Source of the DNA: Fremontodendron californicum
Lineage: Eukaryota > Streptophyta > Magnoliopsida > Malvales > Malvaceae
Reading direction: 5' to 3'
DNA length: 64,000 bases
Assembly (NCBI GenBank): GCA_030761205.1
Contig: JAULJL010000010.1
Span: 12,619,241 to 12,683,240, forward strand
Position numbers and translations under genes: made by a program
Notes under the pieces: generated by a model
The model's database searches: none
Told to the model about the DNA's origin: nothing
The model's input: only the letters and a program-made list of their open reading frames with translations
In this document: in pieces, positions 10,652-21,078 of the stretch
Numbering within the stretch: position 1 is the first letter of the stretch
How the letters are laid out: each line of letters starts with the position of its first letter

Positions 10652-12542
10652 TTATGAGGTTTCGTCGTCTTCCTGAGTGTCATCTGCACTGAGAAGGTGT
10701 TTAAGAACAACTCTTGGTTTCTTAGGTTCTGACAAGGCTTCCTGGTTATTGTCATCACCTTTCCTTTTTACCCTCTCATCCTCTTGCCCTTCATGCTCAG
10801 CTGCAGTAGCTTCATCATCAGAATTTTCTGTTTTATCCTGCAATGGTGGCCTTGAATCAGGTTTTTCAACCTTCTCTTTACCACCCGGATTTACTTCCAT
10901 AGGAGATTGTTCATGTTCTTTCAAAAGTGAGCGAATTTCTTCAGTTACTGCAAGATCAAGTGGGGTTTTCCCAGCTTTTGTTTTGGCACTAAGACTTGCA
11001 CCTTTCTTTAACAAGACTTTGATTACTTCTAGATGGGACCCTTGAACAGCATAGTGAAGTGGAGTGAATCCCTTGCGATTAGCAGCTTTCACTGAAACTC
11101 CTGATGAGAGCAGAGTTCGGACAACCTCCAGATGTCCTTTCTGGGCTGCAAAATGAATCGCACCCATGTCATCCATGGCAGCCGCACCAACATCAGCTTT
11201 TTGCTTGCAGAGATAACTCACAACCTGTGCTTGCCCAGACCATGCTGCTAAATGTAGTCTATATCACAGGGTTACCAATGTCAAGGAAACAAATTGAAAA
11301 ACCGGCACACTATAATGCAGAAAATTAGAGTAGAATGCATGATGAAAACTGTAGGATCCAGTCACTGACCATATTTACCAGAAAAACAGTTTCAGTAGAT
11401 ATCAATAATAAATATGATACAAAACGAAACAAGTAAAAAGCACACTGCACATAGTTTGAGTGTGTTACTATTCTGAACTGAGGACCTCCTTCATAGTATA
11501 GATGGGTAGCTAATTAGGCTATGCATCATCCAGAACACTTCAACGTCACAATTTCTGGATAAGCAACAAGCATAATTTGTGCAGATTTGAATAGTTCATA
11601 CAGTAAGGCTAGAATAAGCCTTCACGGCCTTACAATTTAGTCACTGGAAAAAGTAAGCAGAACTCACTCGGAGGCAGAGGCAGCTCTTAAATACAATCAT
11701 GTCACCAAAACTAGCCTGGTAAACTTACTGTCGTTGTAAGGAGGTAATTCAATAATCACTACTGAAAATGATAAAAGATTTTGTAGAGTAGATGCCAGAG
11801 AATTTTGAGCACAAGAACGGGTTCGGAAACCTTTCCAACATGGGGATTCAACAAAAAGCCAGAATCTCAACTCAATCTGTTATAAAAGTATTAATACTTT
11901 GAGTAATGCTATTTTATTCGATAGCCAGACAGTCTGACTACTCACAAAGGGTATGGAGGAGGTAACAAATAAGAAACCTATGAGCATTTGTTTCTTGTGA
12001 CTAGTCCAACACTTGAGCATTTATTCAATGTTTGTCTTATGATTGGGCATTCAAGCAAAGGCTAAATTTGCACCCCCAAGACACCATCAAACCTGAACTG
12101 CAGATAACTTACAGTTTAAATAATGATAAATTCTCTTCTCAATCCTCAATTTGATTGGGAAAAGAAACAGAGGCAGATGGAGAAAAGAATGACTTCATGG
12201 GGTAATGAAATTGCAAACCAGACCCATTTAAACTCCAAATTTTATACAAAATACTGTTGCAAATATTACAAAAGGTTCACAAAAATTTCCCAAAAACAAG
12301 AAAAATAATATATCAATAAAAGTTGTTAAAAGGAAAATAACAAAAAACCCAAAGCAAGCATAATAATATATTAATTAATAGGCAAAAAAGAAAGAATAAA
12401 AGAAAGAGGAAGAGGAGGAAGGATACGGAGTTCTGGAGTGCTTATCTCTGGAATTAACGGCCAAAGGGTTAGACGCCAGAATTGATTGAAGTTTTGAAAG
12501 GTCACCTGACCTTGCCGCTGCGTGTATGTCTCCGCCGCTCAT
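10652..12542 (-). CDS. Ankyrin-repeat protein, two exons, intact
   Basis: Exon 1 is 12542-12427: ATG complement at 12540-12542, 38 codons plus two bases, ending ACTCC|GTATCC. Exon 2 is 11258-10652, preceded by GTGATATAG. The phase-2 junction joins RTP to LHLAAWSGQ cleanly and gives 240 residues. The protein has about four ankyrin repeats in its first ~140 residues (for example GAIHFAAQKGHLEVVRTLL, GFTPLHYAVQGSHLEVIKVL). An acidic tail follows, with basic clusters VKRKG and EPKKPR that could be nuclear signals. Ankyrin repeats bind other proteins; there is no catalytic domain. The in-frame codon upstream at 12623 is GTG, so 12542 is the first usable ATG. The intron is about 1.17 kb. No stop or frameshift is present, and close relatives exist widely in plants, so this looks like a functional single-copy-type host gene. 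The partner and pathway are unknown. Confidence 0.93.
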
Positions 12543-13301
12543 TCTTTTTCTTTTTTGTTTGTTTGTTTGTTTTGATTCAGTCCTCCACTTTTTCCCCTTT
12601 TCTGTAAACAACACCAATGCCACCGTCTTTGTCTTTGATTCTTATCTAAACAATAGTCCATAGTTATGGCAGCGCGTGCAACGCACGTTCTTTCCGCTTT
12701 CCTAAATTTGGAAAAACATGCAATCTACAGTAAAATAATAGTTCAATGGTATAATAATATAAAATAATTTATAAAAGAAAAATGAAAAAATAAAAAAAAA
12801 TATTAAGAATATTGTAAAGACAAGTATAACCTTAATAAATAAACTTATTAACAAAAACAGCAACCGTTTCCCATATCAGATAAACCTTCTCCCTTCTCCC
12901 ATTCCATCTCAACCCTTTCCTCTTTGCACAGCAACCGTCTTCTCCAATCAGATAAAACCTTCCCTCTCTTTGCACAAAAAAAGTCACAACACTCTTCGAA
13001 GAGAGAACCAATTTTTTGGAGATATGAATGCTGGGTCTTCCTATCTTTGATGGGAAACAAACTAATTGGTTTGCAAGCATAATCTGAATCAAGCTTTGAG
13101 CAGTGGATTGGAAGGTGAAGAATGGAGAGAGCTATCATGAAAGAAATAGAGAAAGAAAAGAGAATAGATTTCTTTGGGTAGTTAGGTCTTTACAACTTCC
13201 TTAACAAAAATTTTTAAATTATTTATGTTCATTATATCATTGAACAATATACTCTTAGTAAACTGGACATTTTTCAAATTTACCCAAGAATTTTTTAGGT
13301 T
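12543..13301. other. 5' flank of the ankyrin gene; no gene seen
   Basis: It probably contains the promoter and 5' UTR of the ankyrin gene. A GC-rich inverted repeat (CGTGC-GTT-GCACG, minus sense, near 12671-12688) stands out in AT-rich sequence. A ~45-bp segment starting CAGCAACCGT occurs twice, about 72 bp apart (near 12859 and 12931). Confidence 0.4.
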
Positions 13302-14558
13302 AGGATAAAAGACTAGTATCTCTCAGGTTTTATAAAAAATTTATTTATCCTTGTATTTGAAAAACACTCATTTATCCTCTCAAGTTTGGCATAAAATACA
13401 TTAATCCTCTAAAATATTATTTTTAAGTTAATTAAATGAAAAGACAAAAATACCCTTTGTTAAATATTAATCATTTTTTTTCATTTTTTTTTTACTCAAA
13501 ACTTTTTTAACAACAAAATAATGAGAATTTATTTAATTTTAAAATCATCTTTAATTACTATTAAACTAAATTTTAATTAATTTATATTCTAATTTAAGTT
13601 CATGTTAAATATTTCAAACTTATCTTTAATTCAATTATATATAACTTTGAAATGAATTTATTAAAATATTTTTATTTAATTAATTAATTATCTTTATTTA
13701 AAAAATTTAGTGATAATGAATTGATTAAAGAAAAAATAAAAAAAAAATGAGAATAAAAAATTATATAATTATCTTTCATGAGATTTTATTGAAAATAAAC
13801 TTACTCTATTACTTTGAAAACCACATTTATCTCTAGAAAAGTAACTATGTTAACATTCTGTTAATCAAATTAGTATTTATTCAAATTTTACTTTAAATAT
13901 TAAAAATATGATTTTTATTTTATTTTTTTAATCTATTTTTTATTTTTTATTTTAATCAATTTCTTTATCATTATTTTTTTTAAAAAAATAATGGCAATTA
14001 ATTCATTTTTAAATAAAAATAACATAATATATTAATATTAAAGTTAATATATATAATTGAATTAAAAATAAGTTTAAAATATTTTTTTGGTAGAAAAAAG
14101 TTTAAGTGAGGGGAGGCTATCAAATCCATAGTCAGAACATGCCACAGACTTTAGAGATGGCTAACAGTGGTACTTATAGATCACCCACCAAGTGAAATTG
14201 CTGGTGAGACTAGAACTCTGGTGCTTGTTAAGGCGCTAATGAGTATTCAACCAACTGAACCAATCCATATTAGCATAAGTTTAAAATATTTAACATTTAT
14301 ACTTGATTTAGAATATAACTTAATTGAATTTAACTTGATAACAATTAAAAATAATTTTGTAATTAAAAAAATTAATAAATTATTAATAAATAACAAAGGA
14401 TATATTTATCTTTTTATTTAAAATTAACTTAGAAATACTACTTTAGGGGGGTTAGTGTATTTTGTGCTAAACCTTAGGGGGGTAAGTGGATGTTTTTCAA
14501 ACCTTAGGGGTAAGTGTATTTTCTATGAAACCTGAGGGGGGTAAAAATACTTTTTCCT
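13302..14558. mobile_element. Foldback/MITE-like element with ~340-bp inverted arms
   Basis: The left arm (about 13302-13640) is the inverted copy of the right arm (about 14276-14558). Matching blocks in order include AGGATAAAAG, CTCTCAGGTTT, TTTGAAAAACA, ATAAAATACA, CCTCTAAA, AAGTTAAT, CCTTTGTTA and AGTTTGAAATATTTAAC, with ~20-25% divergence by eye. A further inner pair (about 13600-13660 with 14035-14084) continues the foldback, and a SINE sits between the two parts of the right arm. There is no coding region, and I could not fix a target-site duplication. It is most likely a non-autonomous DNA transposon of undetermined superfamily. Confidence 0.8.
14085..14274 (-). mobile_element. tRNA-derived SINE, full length, with 17-bp target duplication
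   Basis: The 190-bp insert is flanked by the identical 17-bp direct repeat ATAAGTTTAAAATATTT at 14068-14084 and 14275-14291. Read on the minus strand it begins with tRNA-like sequence. An A-box-like TGGTTCAGTTGG lies at about 14251-14262 and a B-box-like GAGTTCTAGTCTC at 14206-14218, at tRNA-like spacing. It ends A-rich (CTACCAAAA) near 14085. Internal pol III boxes, short length and a long target duplication together define a SINE. It sits in the right arm of the foldback element, so it is younger than that element. Confidence 0.86.
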
Positions 14559-15059
14559 TGAGGTTATTTTTAGAAATTAAATATATAGTTCATTTTTGGT
14601 GCACTGACAGTGTAAACCTTTTAACTCCACAAACGGGTTAAGAGGTTGTCACATGTCCCACTTCTTTTTTTAATTAGTTTTTATTTTTATTTTTTACAAT
14701 ATCCTACCACTATGTGTCACCCTCTCAATCCTGCTTGTAGAGTCTATATATTTCACTAATATATCAGATAATATTCCTTAAATATATATCTAACTTATAT
14801 ATAAGATTGATTACAAACCCATGTCCAAAAAAGAGAAAAAGGGTATTTTTTTCATTTGTTGATGACACTAAAAGTTTTATAGATAAAACAATTAAAAAAT
14901 AAAGAGAGAAGTTTGGGAGAGGGGTAGAGGAAACCCGAAGAAAAGAAAAGCAAAAAGGGAAGGGAAGAAAATGGGAGAAAAGAGAAAGAGTTTTTTCTTG
15001 GTGAAGAAGGAAAGACAAAAAAATTTAGTAAAAATTTATGTGTTTGTAATATGTTTGTA

Positions 15060-15091
<32 letters not shown>

Positions 15092-15109
15092 TTTGCGTTT
15101 TCAAATTAT
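14559..15109. other. AT-rich, no gene seen
   Basis: It contains the short palindrome CACTGACAGTG near 14613 followed by a CAAACGGGTTAAGAGG stretch that looks repeat-derived, a purine-rich block (14880-15020) and a T-rich tract near 15080. No gene. Confidence 0.4.
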
Positions 15110-16135
15110 TATCATTTTATACACGTTAATAATTAATTTTATACAAATTTGTGTGTTCGTATTCGTATTATTTTTTCGTGTGTTTAAAATATTATAAATT
15201 TATATAAATTTTTAGACGTTAATAATTCGTTTTATGTATATTTTTACACGTTCGTGTATCCATGTCGTGTTCATGTTATTTTTCGTATTATGTTTTAATT
15301 ATCTTTCCTATGTTGTGTTCGTGTGGTGGCTCAATTCATCTCATATTTTGCATAGTTTATCATTGTGATTTAATTTAGAAAAAAATTTGTGTGTACGTGT
15401 CATGTTTGTATCGTGTCTCAATTCATAACATATTTTGCATAATTTGTCATAGTGGTTCAATTTAGAAAAAAAAAATTGTGTGTTCGTGACGTGTTCGTAT
15501 TACTTTTTTGTGTGTTCAAAATATTATAAATTTATATAAATTTTTACACGTCAATAATTAATTTTATATAGATTTGTGTGTTTATATTCGTGTTATTTTT
15601 TCGTGTGTTTAAAATATTATAAATTTATATAAAATTTTACACTTTAATAATTTGTTTTATATATATTTTTACACGTTCGTGTATTCGTATTATGTTCATG
15701 GTATTTTTCGTGTTTGTGTTTTAATTATTTTTCTTATGTTGTGTTCGTGTCGTGTTTCAATTCATCTCATAATTTGCAAGTTTGTCATTCTGATTCAATT
15801 TAGAGAAAAATTTATGTGTTTGTATCTTGTTCGTGTCGTGTCTCAATTCATGACATATTTTGTATAACTTGTCATAGTGATTCAATTTAGAAAAAATTTT
15901 GTGTGTTTGTGACGTGTTCATGTTCGTGTTATTTTTTTGTATGTTCAAAGTATTATAAATTTATAGAATTTTTTACACGTTTATAATTAGTTTTATATAG
16001 ATTTTGACACGTTCGTGTATTCGTGTCATGTTCATGTTATTTTTCGTGTCATGTCATGTTTTAATTATTTTTTCATGTGTTTGTATCGTGTCTCAATTCA
16101 TCTCATATTTTATATAATTTATCATAATGATTCTA
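15110..16135 (+). repeat. Tandem repeat, ~425-bp unit, about 2.5 copies
   Basis: Landmarks recur at ~420-430-bp steps: ATATTATAAATTTATA at about 15190, 15514, 15610 and 15950; CGTGTCTCAATTCAT-type blocks at about 15410, 15840 and 16090; GTGTGTT(C/T)GTGACGTGTTC at about 15477 and 15900. Each unit also contains two related half-copies ~95 bp apart. The units are rich in CGTGT motifs and have no ORF. Confidence 0.75.
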
Positions 16136-16261
16136 TTTTAATTCTAAATTTATTTACTTAAGATATTAAAACATAAGAATTTATTTAAATAAATGATAAT
16201 TATTTAATATGATTCAATTTAATTTTATTTATGATTGATAATTTAATTAAAAATATATAAA

Positions 16262-16303
16262 TATTAAAAAAATCTCCGAACGAAGCGGGGAAAGAATTCT
16301 AGT
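16262..16303 (+). mobile_element. Candidate Helitron 3' terminus
   Basis: A GC-rich hairpin (CTCCG-AACGAAG-CGGGG) stands in very AT-rich DNA and is followed a few bases later by CTAG then T. That is the Helitron 3' pattern of hairpin plus CTRR. I could not find the 5' TC end or a Rep/helicase gene, so the element's extent is unknown. Confidence 0.35.
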
Positions 16304-17674
16304 ATAAATATAATCTTAAGTTTTTCGTAAAAGCAAAATGAAAAAGTAATTTTTAATCCTAAATAAATTATTGAATGTTCAATTGGGTTGGTAACCAATT
16401 TTCATTTAATTAAGAGTTTAATCATATAAAAATAAATATTTAAAGATTTAATTTATTGTAATAAAATTATAAGAGTTTAGATGATTATTTAATTTTTATT
16501 TTAATTTTTTTTTATATTTAAGTCTAAATTAAACATATGTATCTCATCAATTAAACTTTTTATTTTTTGAAATTATTTAATTAATTTTTTAATCCATTTT
16601 TTTTAATAATTCTTTCCCCTCATGAGATAATTTTCATATATATATATATATATATATATATTAATTTGAGTCTCGTGAGATACACGAATTTTTACTTTGC
16701 TTCATTTTAGTACACGAATTTTTATAATCTTCAAACACTAAACTAAACATAATCTTATATTTTTTAAGATTTAATTTTTATTTAATAAAAATTAAAACAT
16801 TTATATTTATTTTTTTAAAAAGTTTCTCCCAATACTTTTTAAAATTTTAGATGTAAGAATTTTATAACTTAATCCTTTATTTCTTTAAATTCTTATATGT
16901 ACCCTGTTATCTAAATGTTGCTAACATTGTGATGTTCTTTAAAACATAAAAAAAATAATAATAATAATAAATAAAATATATAAAATATATAAAACATAAA
17001 AAGAAGAACTAAAATATATTTTAAATGTTAGAAGATAAAATTAACTACAAAAAAAGTTGACATACCTTAACTAAATATAATCTTAATCAAAATATTTAAA
17101 AAATTGAAATTGATTAAAAATTTTATTAAAAAAAAAAAGAAGAATATGAATTAAAGTACCCACTGATTCTTACTACCACCATAAGACAAGGAAGAAGCAA
17201 GCTAAAAAGTCCAACAGCTACCAATAGTAAAGTAAAAACAAAACTAAATCACATAACAATCGTACTACCATCCATCACTTCAGACAGACAAAGGTGTTTT
17301 CGAAGCGAGCTTGCCCCAAGAAAGTGTCAGCAGACCAAAGAAAGACAAACTCATATTGAAAGGTAGCCTAGGCTGCTCAATAGGAAGATGCAACCCAAGC
17401 TTATATTGGAATATGGATTTGATAATTTTTTAAAAATTTGAAATAGAGATATAATCTCGTTTGAGTGTTTTTGTTAGTATTTAAGATTTAGTGAAAGGAT
17501 ATTACAAAATTGAAAGTTAGCTATGATTTGGATAGATCTTTGTTTTTAAAATTGGAATCTCAATCATATATCTTTTAAATTCAGATAAATAATTTAATTT
17601 TAAAAAATTTGATAAATTTAATTATTATAAATTTAATATTATATATAATATATTAATTATTAGGATTATTCGAT
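16304..17674. other. AT-rich, no gene seen; (TA)n at 16636-16662
   Basis: There is no coding structure. A (TA)n microsatellite lies at about 16636-16662. A somewhat less AT-rich patch at 17150-17410 (AAGACAAGGAAGAAGCAAGC and neighbours) has no ORF. Confidence 0.45.
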
Positions 17675-17768
17675 AAGTATTTTTTAAAATATCTTACGTG
17701 TCATAAAAATAAGTTGTCCATATAATCGTCCACATAACCAGATATCTTCATGTAAGCATGTACCTTGT

Positions 17769-17813
<45 letters not shown>

Positions 17814-18201
17814 AGGATAATTCTTAGATAACAATCAAGATGATGGATTTTTTGTAGATTTCAAATTTAATCTTGATTTTAAATGGATAATTCTATTTAT
17901 TTTAAATTTAAATTGGTTAAAATAAATTTGATAATGTACAACTAACATATGAAAATTTGAAAATCAAGATTTATTGTAAAAAAAATAAAAAATCAGTAAA
18001 AAGATATATCAAAAATGAAACCAACACTTGATATTAAAAATAACAGAAAGTTGATAATGTTAGATTTTATTTTTAAAATTTGAAATTTAATGAGTTAATA
18101 AATATAATTTTACTTAGGCTTATTTCACGTGTCATTAAAAGGAGATGTCCACGTAATCTGTCATGTCAACTAAGCTTACCCAATCAGCATGTACCATATT
18201 G

Positions 18202-18244
<43 letters not shown>
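17675..18244 (+). repeat. Direct repeat pair, each copy ending in (TA)n
   Basis: Copy 1 at about 17680-17810 and copy 2 at about 18112-18244 share, in order, ACGTGTCAT, A.GTTGTCCA or AGATGTCCA, TAATC.GTC, and GCATGTACC followed by a (TA)n tract (17771-17810 and 18204-18244). The spacing is ~432 bp. This looks like a tandem duplication or two MITE copies. Confidence 0.55.
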
Positions 18245-18247
<3 letters not shown>

Positions 18248-18249
18248 GG

Positions 18250-18870
18250 AATGGTTGAGTTGGTGTCACGAGTCAAGTAACACCAACTCAGTTTAGGAAA
18301 TTACAAAAAGATTAAATAAATTATTATATCAAAAATATAATAAGGGTATTGATGACTTTTTAATTTTTATATTATTTTTATTTAAAAAAATTTAACAATT
18401 TTTATTTTGTAAAACTAACCACTTCTTTTTAAAAAATCTATCGATATTTACAAACTACCCACTAAATAATTTTTTACTCATTTTTTTCTCTCATTCACCC
18501 ACATAGTGAGTGTGTCATAATTTAGTATATATAATGTGGCTGATTGAGTTAATATCACGAGTCAAATGATTCCAACTCAATTAAGAAAAGTACCAAAAAA
18601 AATAAATTTAAATTATAATAATAAATTGAAAATAAGGGTATTTAGGTTTTTTATTTTTAAAAAATAACTACACACTAGAAACTACTAATATTTTTTAAAA
18701 CAATAACTATTCACTTATATTTTTAATTTTTTTTTTAAAATATAATATTTTTCTTTTAAAAAATATTTTTCACCCACTTTTGTGAGTGTGATAAATTCTA
18801 GTAAAAGCTATCTGCTTGAGTTAGTGTCACGAATCAGGTGACACCAACTCAATTGAAGAATAAAAAAAAA
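18250..18870 (+). repeat. Three tandem units carrying a GAGTTGGTGTCAC hairpin
   Basis: Palindromic cores recur near 18256-18290, 18543-18577 and 18814-18850. The first has stem GAGTTGGTGT / ACACCAACTC, and the third GAGTTAGTGTCAC / GTGACACCAACTC. Each is followed by similar AT-rich sequence and a GTGAGTGTG-type motif before the next, with a period of about 270-295 bp. The middle copy is more diverged. There is no ORF. Confidence 0.6.
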
Positions 18871-19145
18871 GCAAATAAAGTTATTTAAACAAATATAAAA
18901 CTTTTTACCTCAAAAAAAACTATCCACTTTTTTTAATGCATTATTTTTTTAAAAAAATATTTTTCACCGGTGTGTCAAATTCTAATATATATATATATAA
19001 AGTATCATCTTATGTATAATTTATCTTTTTATTTTTTTCTCTCTCATATCTTACTTTTGTTTTTATTTTGTTTCATGTTGAGTGGTATGTCATTTTAATG
19101 ATTTGATATAAAAAAAATTCTACTATCTATAAACTATAAATTAAC

Positions 19146-20086
19146 GCTATGTTTGGATTGAAGTAGGGAGAGGAAAAGGAAAAGAAAGGAAAGCAAGGAA
19201 TAAAGGGAATCATTTCTCTTGCTTTCCCTTTTTTGGATTAAAAACAAAAACTAATAAAAGAAAGTGAAGGGAGTTGAGCATCCCTCACTTTCCTTCAAAT
19301 GTTAAACTTTTCAATTACCCCAAATTGGGAGAATTACTAGAGAAAGAAAAAGATTAAAAATTTTTTAATTATAAAATAACTTTATACCCTTAATAATATT
19401 TTTTTTTCAATTTTCAAAAGTAATTATAAGCCATTGTATTTGTAATTCATTCAGTAACTTTTTATTATTATTTTGTGCTTTGATCTTAATTTTCTCTCAT
19501 TTTATTTTATTATTTCATATTTTTTATTTAAAAAAAAAAGACAAAAAAACATGTAACAATGAAGAATTAATACCTATAATAATGAACCTTTTTAAAACTA
19601 TAATAAAATATTAATAATACTTATACAAATTTATAATAAATTTTATCTTAAAAAGAAATATTTAGGTTTTTGAATTTTCTCATTGAAATTAAATTTTAAA
19701 AAATTATATTATTTGTCTAAAAATATTTTCAATCATATATTTTTTATGAATTCATAAATAATACATCTTTTTAATTGAAAATTCTTTTTCTTTTTCTAAC
19801 ATTTCAAATGTAAATATAACAATTAATTTTATTATTCATATAATAAATTAAATAAACATTTAATTTTAAAAGGGTATAATTAGAATAATATATTATAATA
19901 TATCCATTCATTTCCTTTCCATTCTTTAAACAAACAAAAAATTTTCAAAATCTATTTCTTTCCTTTACTCATTTTAGCTATCCAAACAAATGAATGGAAC
20001 ATCCTTTCCTTTCCTTCAAAAACCTCTACTTTCATTTCATTTCCTTTCCTTTTCTTTCTTTTACTACCTTCAATCCAAACATAAGC
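19146..20086. mobile_element. Foldback MITE-like element, ~0.94 kb
   Basis: The ends are inverted repeats: left GCTATGTTTGGATTGAAG from 19147, right the complement of TTATGTTTGGATTGAAGG ending near 20085. Matching purine-rich (left) and pyrimidine-rich (right) arms (AGGAAAAGGAAAAG against CTTTCCTTTTCTTTC) run inward ~60 bases. There is no ORF. TATGTTTGGATTG termini are common in plant MITEs. No clear target duplication, so the superfamily is left open. Confidence 0.65.
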
Positions 20087-20226
20087 TAAAGTTACCCTTA
20101 GATCGGTAAAATTCATAGAGCCCAATTTTGTGTCATGTGTCGCACATAAATTGGTTTTTTATTTAAAAAAAAATGATAGAAACTTAAATAAAAAAATCCA
20201 ATAAAGAAAGGGTCTGCTTAAGAGTC

Positions 20227-20637
20227 ATGGCCATTGCTCTACCGCCATCAAAGCCAGGCCAACGCTTCATTGCCTCCGGTGGCGACGACGACAACGCCAA
20301 TCTGAAGCTGAAAAAACTAACAAACTCAAATGATAGATCAAAAAAAAAAAAAAAAAACTCAAAAAATCGAAAAAGAAAAAATCTTGAAAATTACAAAAAA
20401 AGGAAAAAGAAAGAGAATCGAATCGAAACGAAATGAAACGAAATGAAACGAAACGAATCAAATCAAATCAAATTTGTTTTTTTTTTTTTTTTGGAAAAAG
20501 TGTTGGAATCAAAGACTGAGAGTCAAAAATTTAGGCTCAATAAACCGAATCAAGCAAGGAAACAAAGTAGAAAAAGAGTCGGATTTGTTTCCAATCTTTT
20601 CATTTTAACCTTAGAATTTTTTGCACAAAATTTCAAC
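20227..20637 (+). other. Short GC-richer ORF fragment and GAAAC-type microsatellite
   Basis: 20227-20310 is less AT-rich than its surroundings and opens with ATGGCCATTGCTCTACCGCC, encoding MAIALPPSKPGQRF then acidic residues. The frame then runs into an A-rich low-complexity tract (20339-20410). A pentanucleotide-like (GAAAC/GAAAT)n repeat occupies about 20412-20475. It could be the first-exon remnant of a gene split by the MULE at 20638, but I recognise no family. The last nine bases (20629-20637, AATTTCAAC) are the MULE-B target duplication. Confidence 0.3.
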
Positions 20638-21078
20638 GGGTTAAATACTAAATTAGTCCCTGTACTTTAGGCCGATTATCCGTTTGGTACCTGAAGAATT
20701 TTTTTTGTCAATTTGGTACTTAACTATCCGGCCATCTATGAGTTTATCCCAAAAGCTAACTCCGTTAAAAAAAAAGCTAAGTTGTTTTTTAAAGCCAATT
20801 AATTGCTGACATATGGCAAATGAATCCATTTCATTATCTGATTTAAAAATCCACATCATCATTTCATTTAAAAACCCATATAATTATAAAACAAAAACGA
20901 AATAAAAAATAAAATTTCTAAATTACAAACGTTTATTTTTGGAAGAGGTTTTTTCAAATTGGGGGTTTAGGGTTATAAGAAACAAATTACTTCCTCTGAA
21001 ACTCAAAAAAATTCAATCGATCAATTTGAAAAACACAAAAGTTTAGGATTTTGTTCTTGTCTTTGATTTAGTCCGATT
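20638..21078 (+). repeat. Left terminal inverted repeat of MULE-B
   Basis: 441 bases matching the complement of 26956-27403, from GGGTTAAATACTAAATTAG inward to CTTTGATTTAGTCCGAT. Given the MuDR plan it probably contains the transposase promoter. Confidence 0.93.

Noticed and set aside
10677..11045. Plus-strand 122-residue ORF
   Set aside because: Antisense shadow of the ankyrin gene exon 2.
12664..12692. GC hairpin as a minus-strand Helitron 3' end
   Set aside because: The hairpin (CGTGCGTTGCACG) is good but the following bases read AACTATG, not CTRR, so the terminus signature fails.
20227..20436. Start of a host gene split by MULE-B
   Set aside because: Only ~28 coherent residues before A-rich low complexity, and nothing matching on the far side of the element at 27413; kept only as a low-confidence note.
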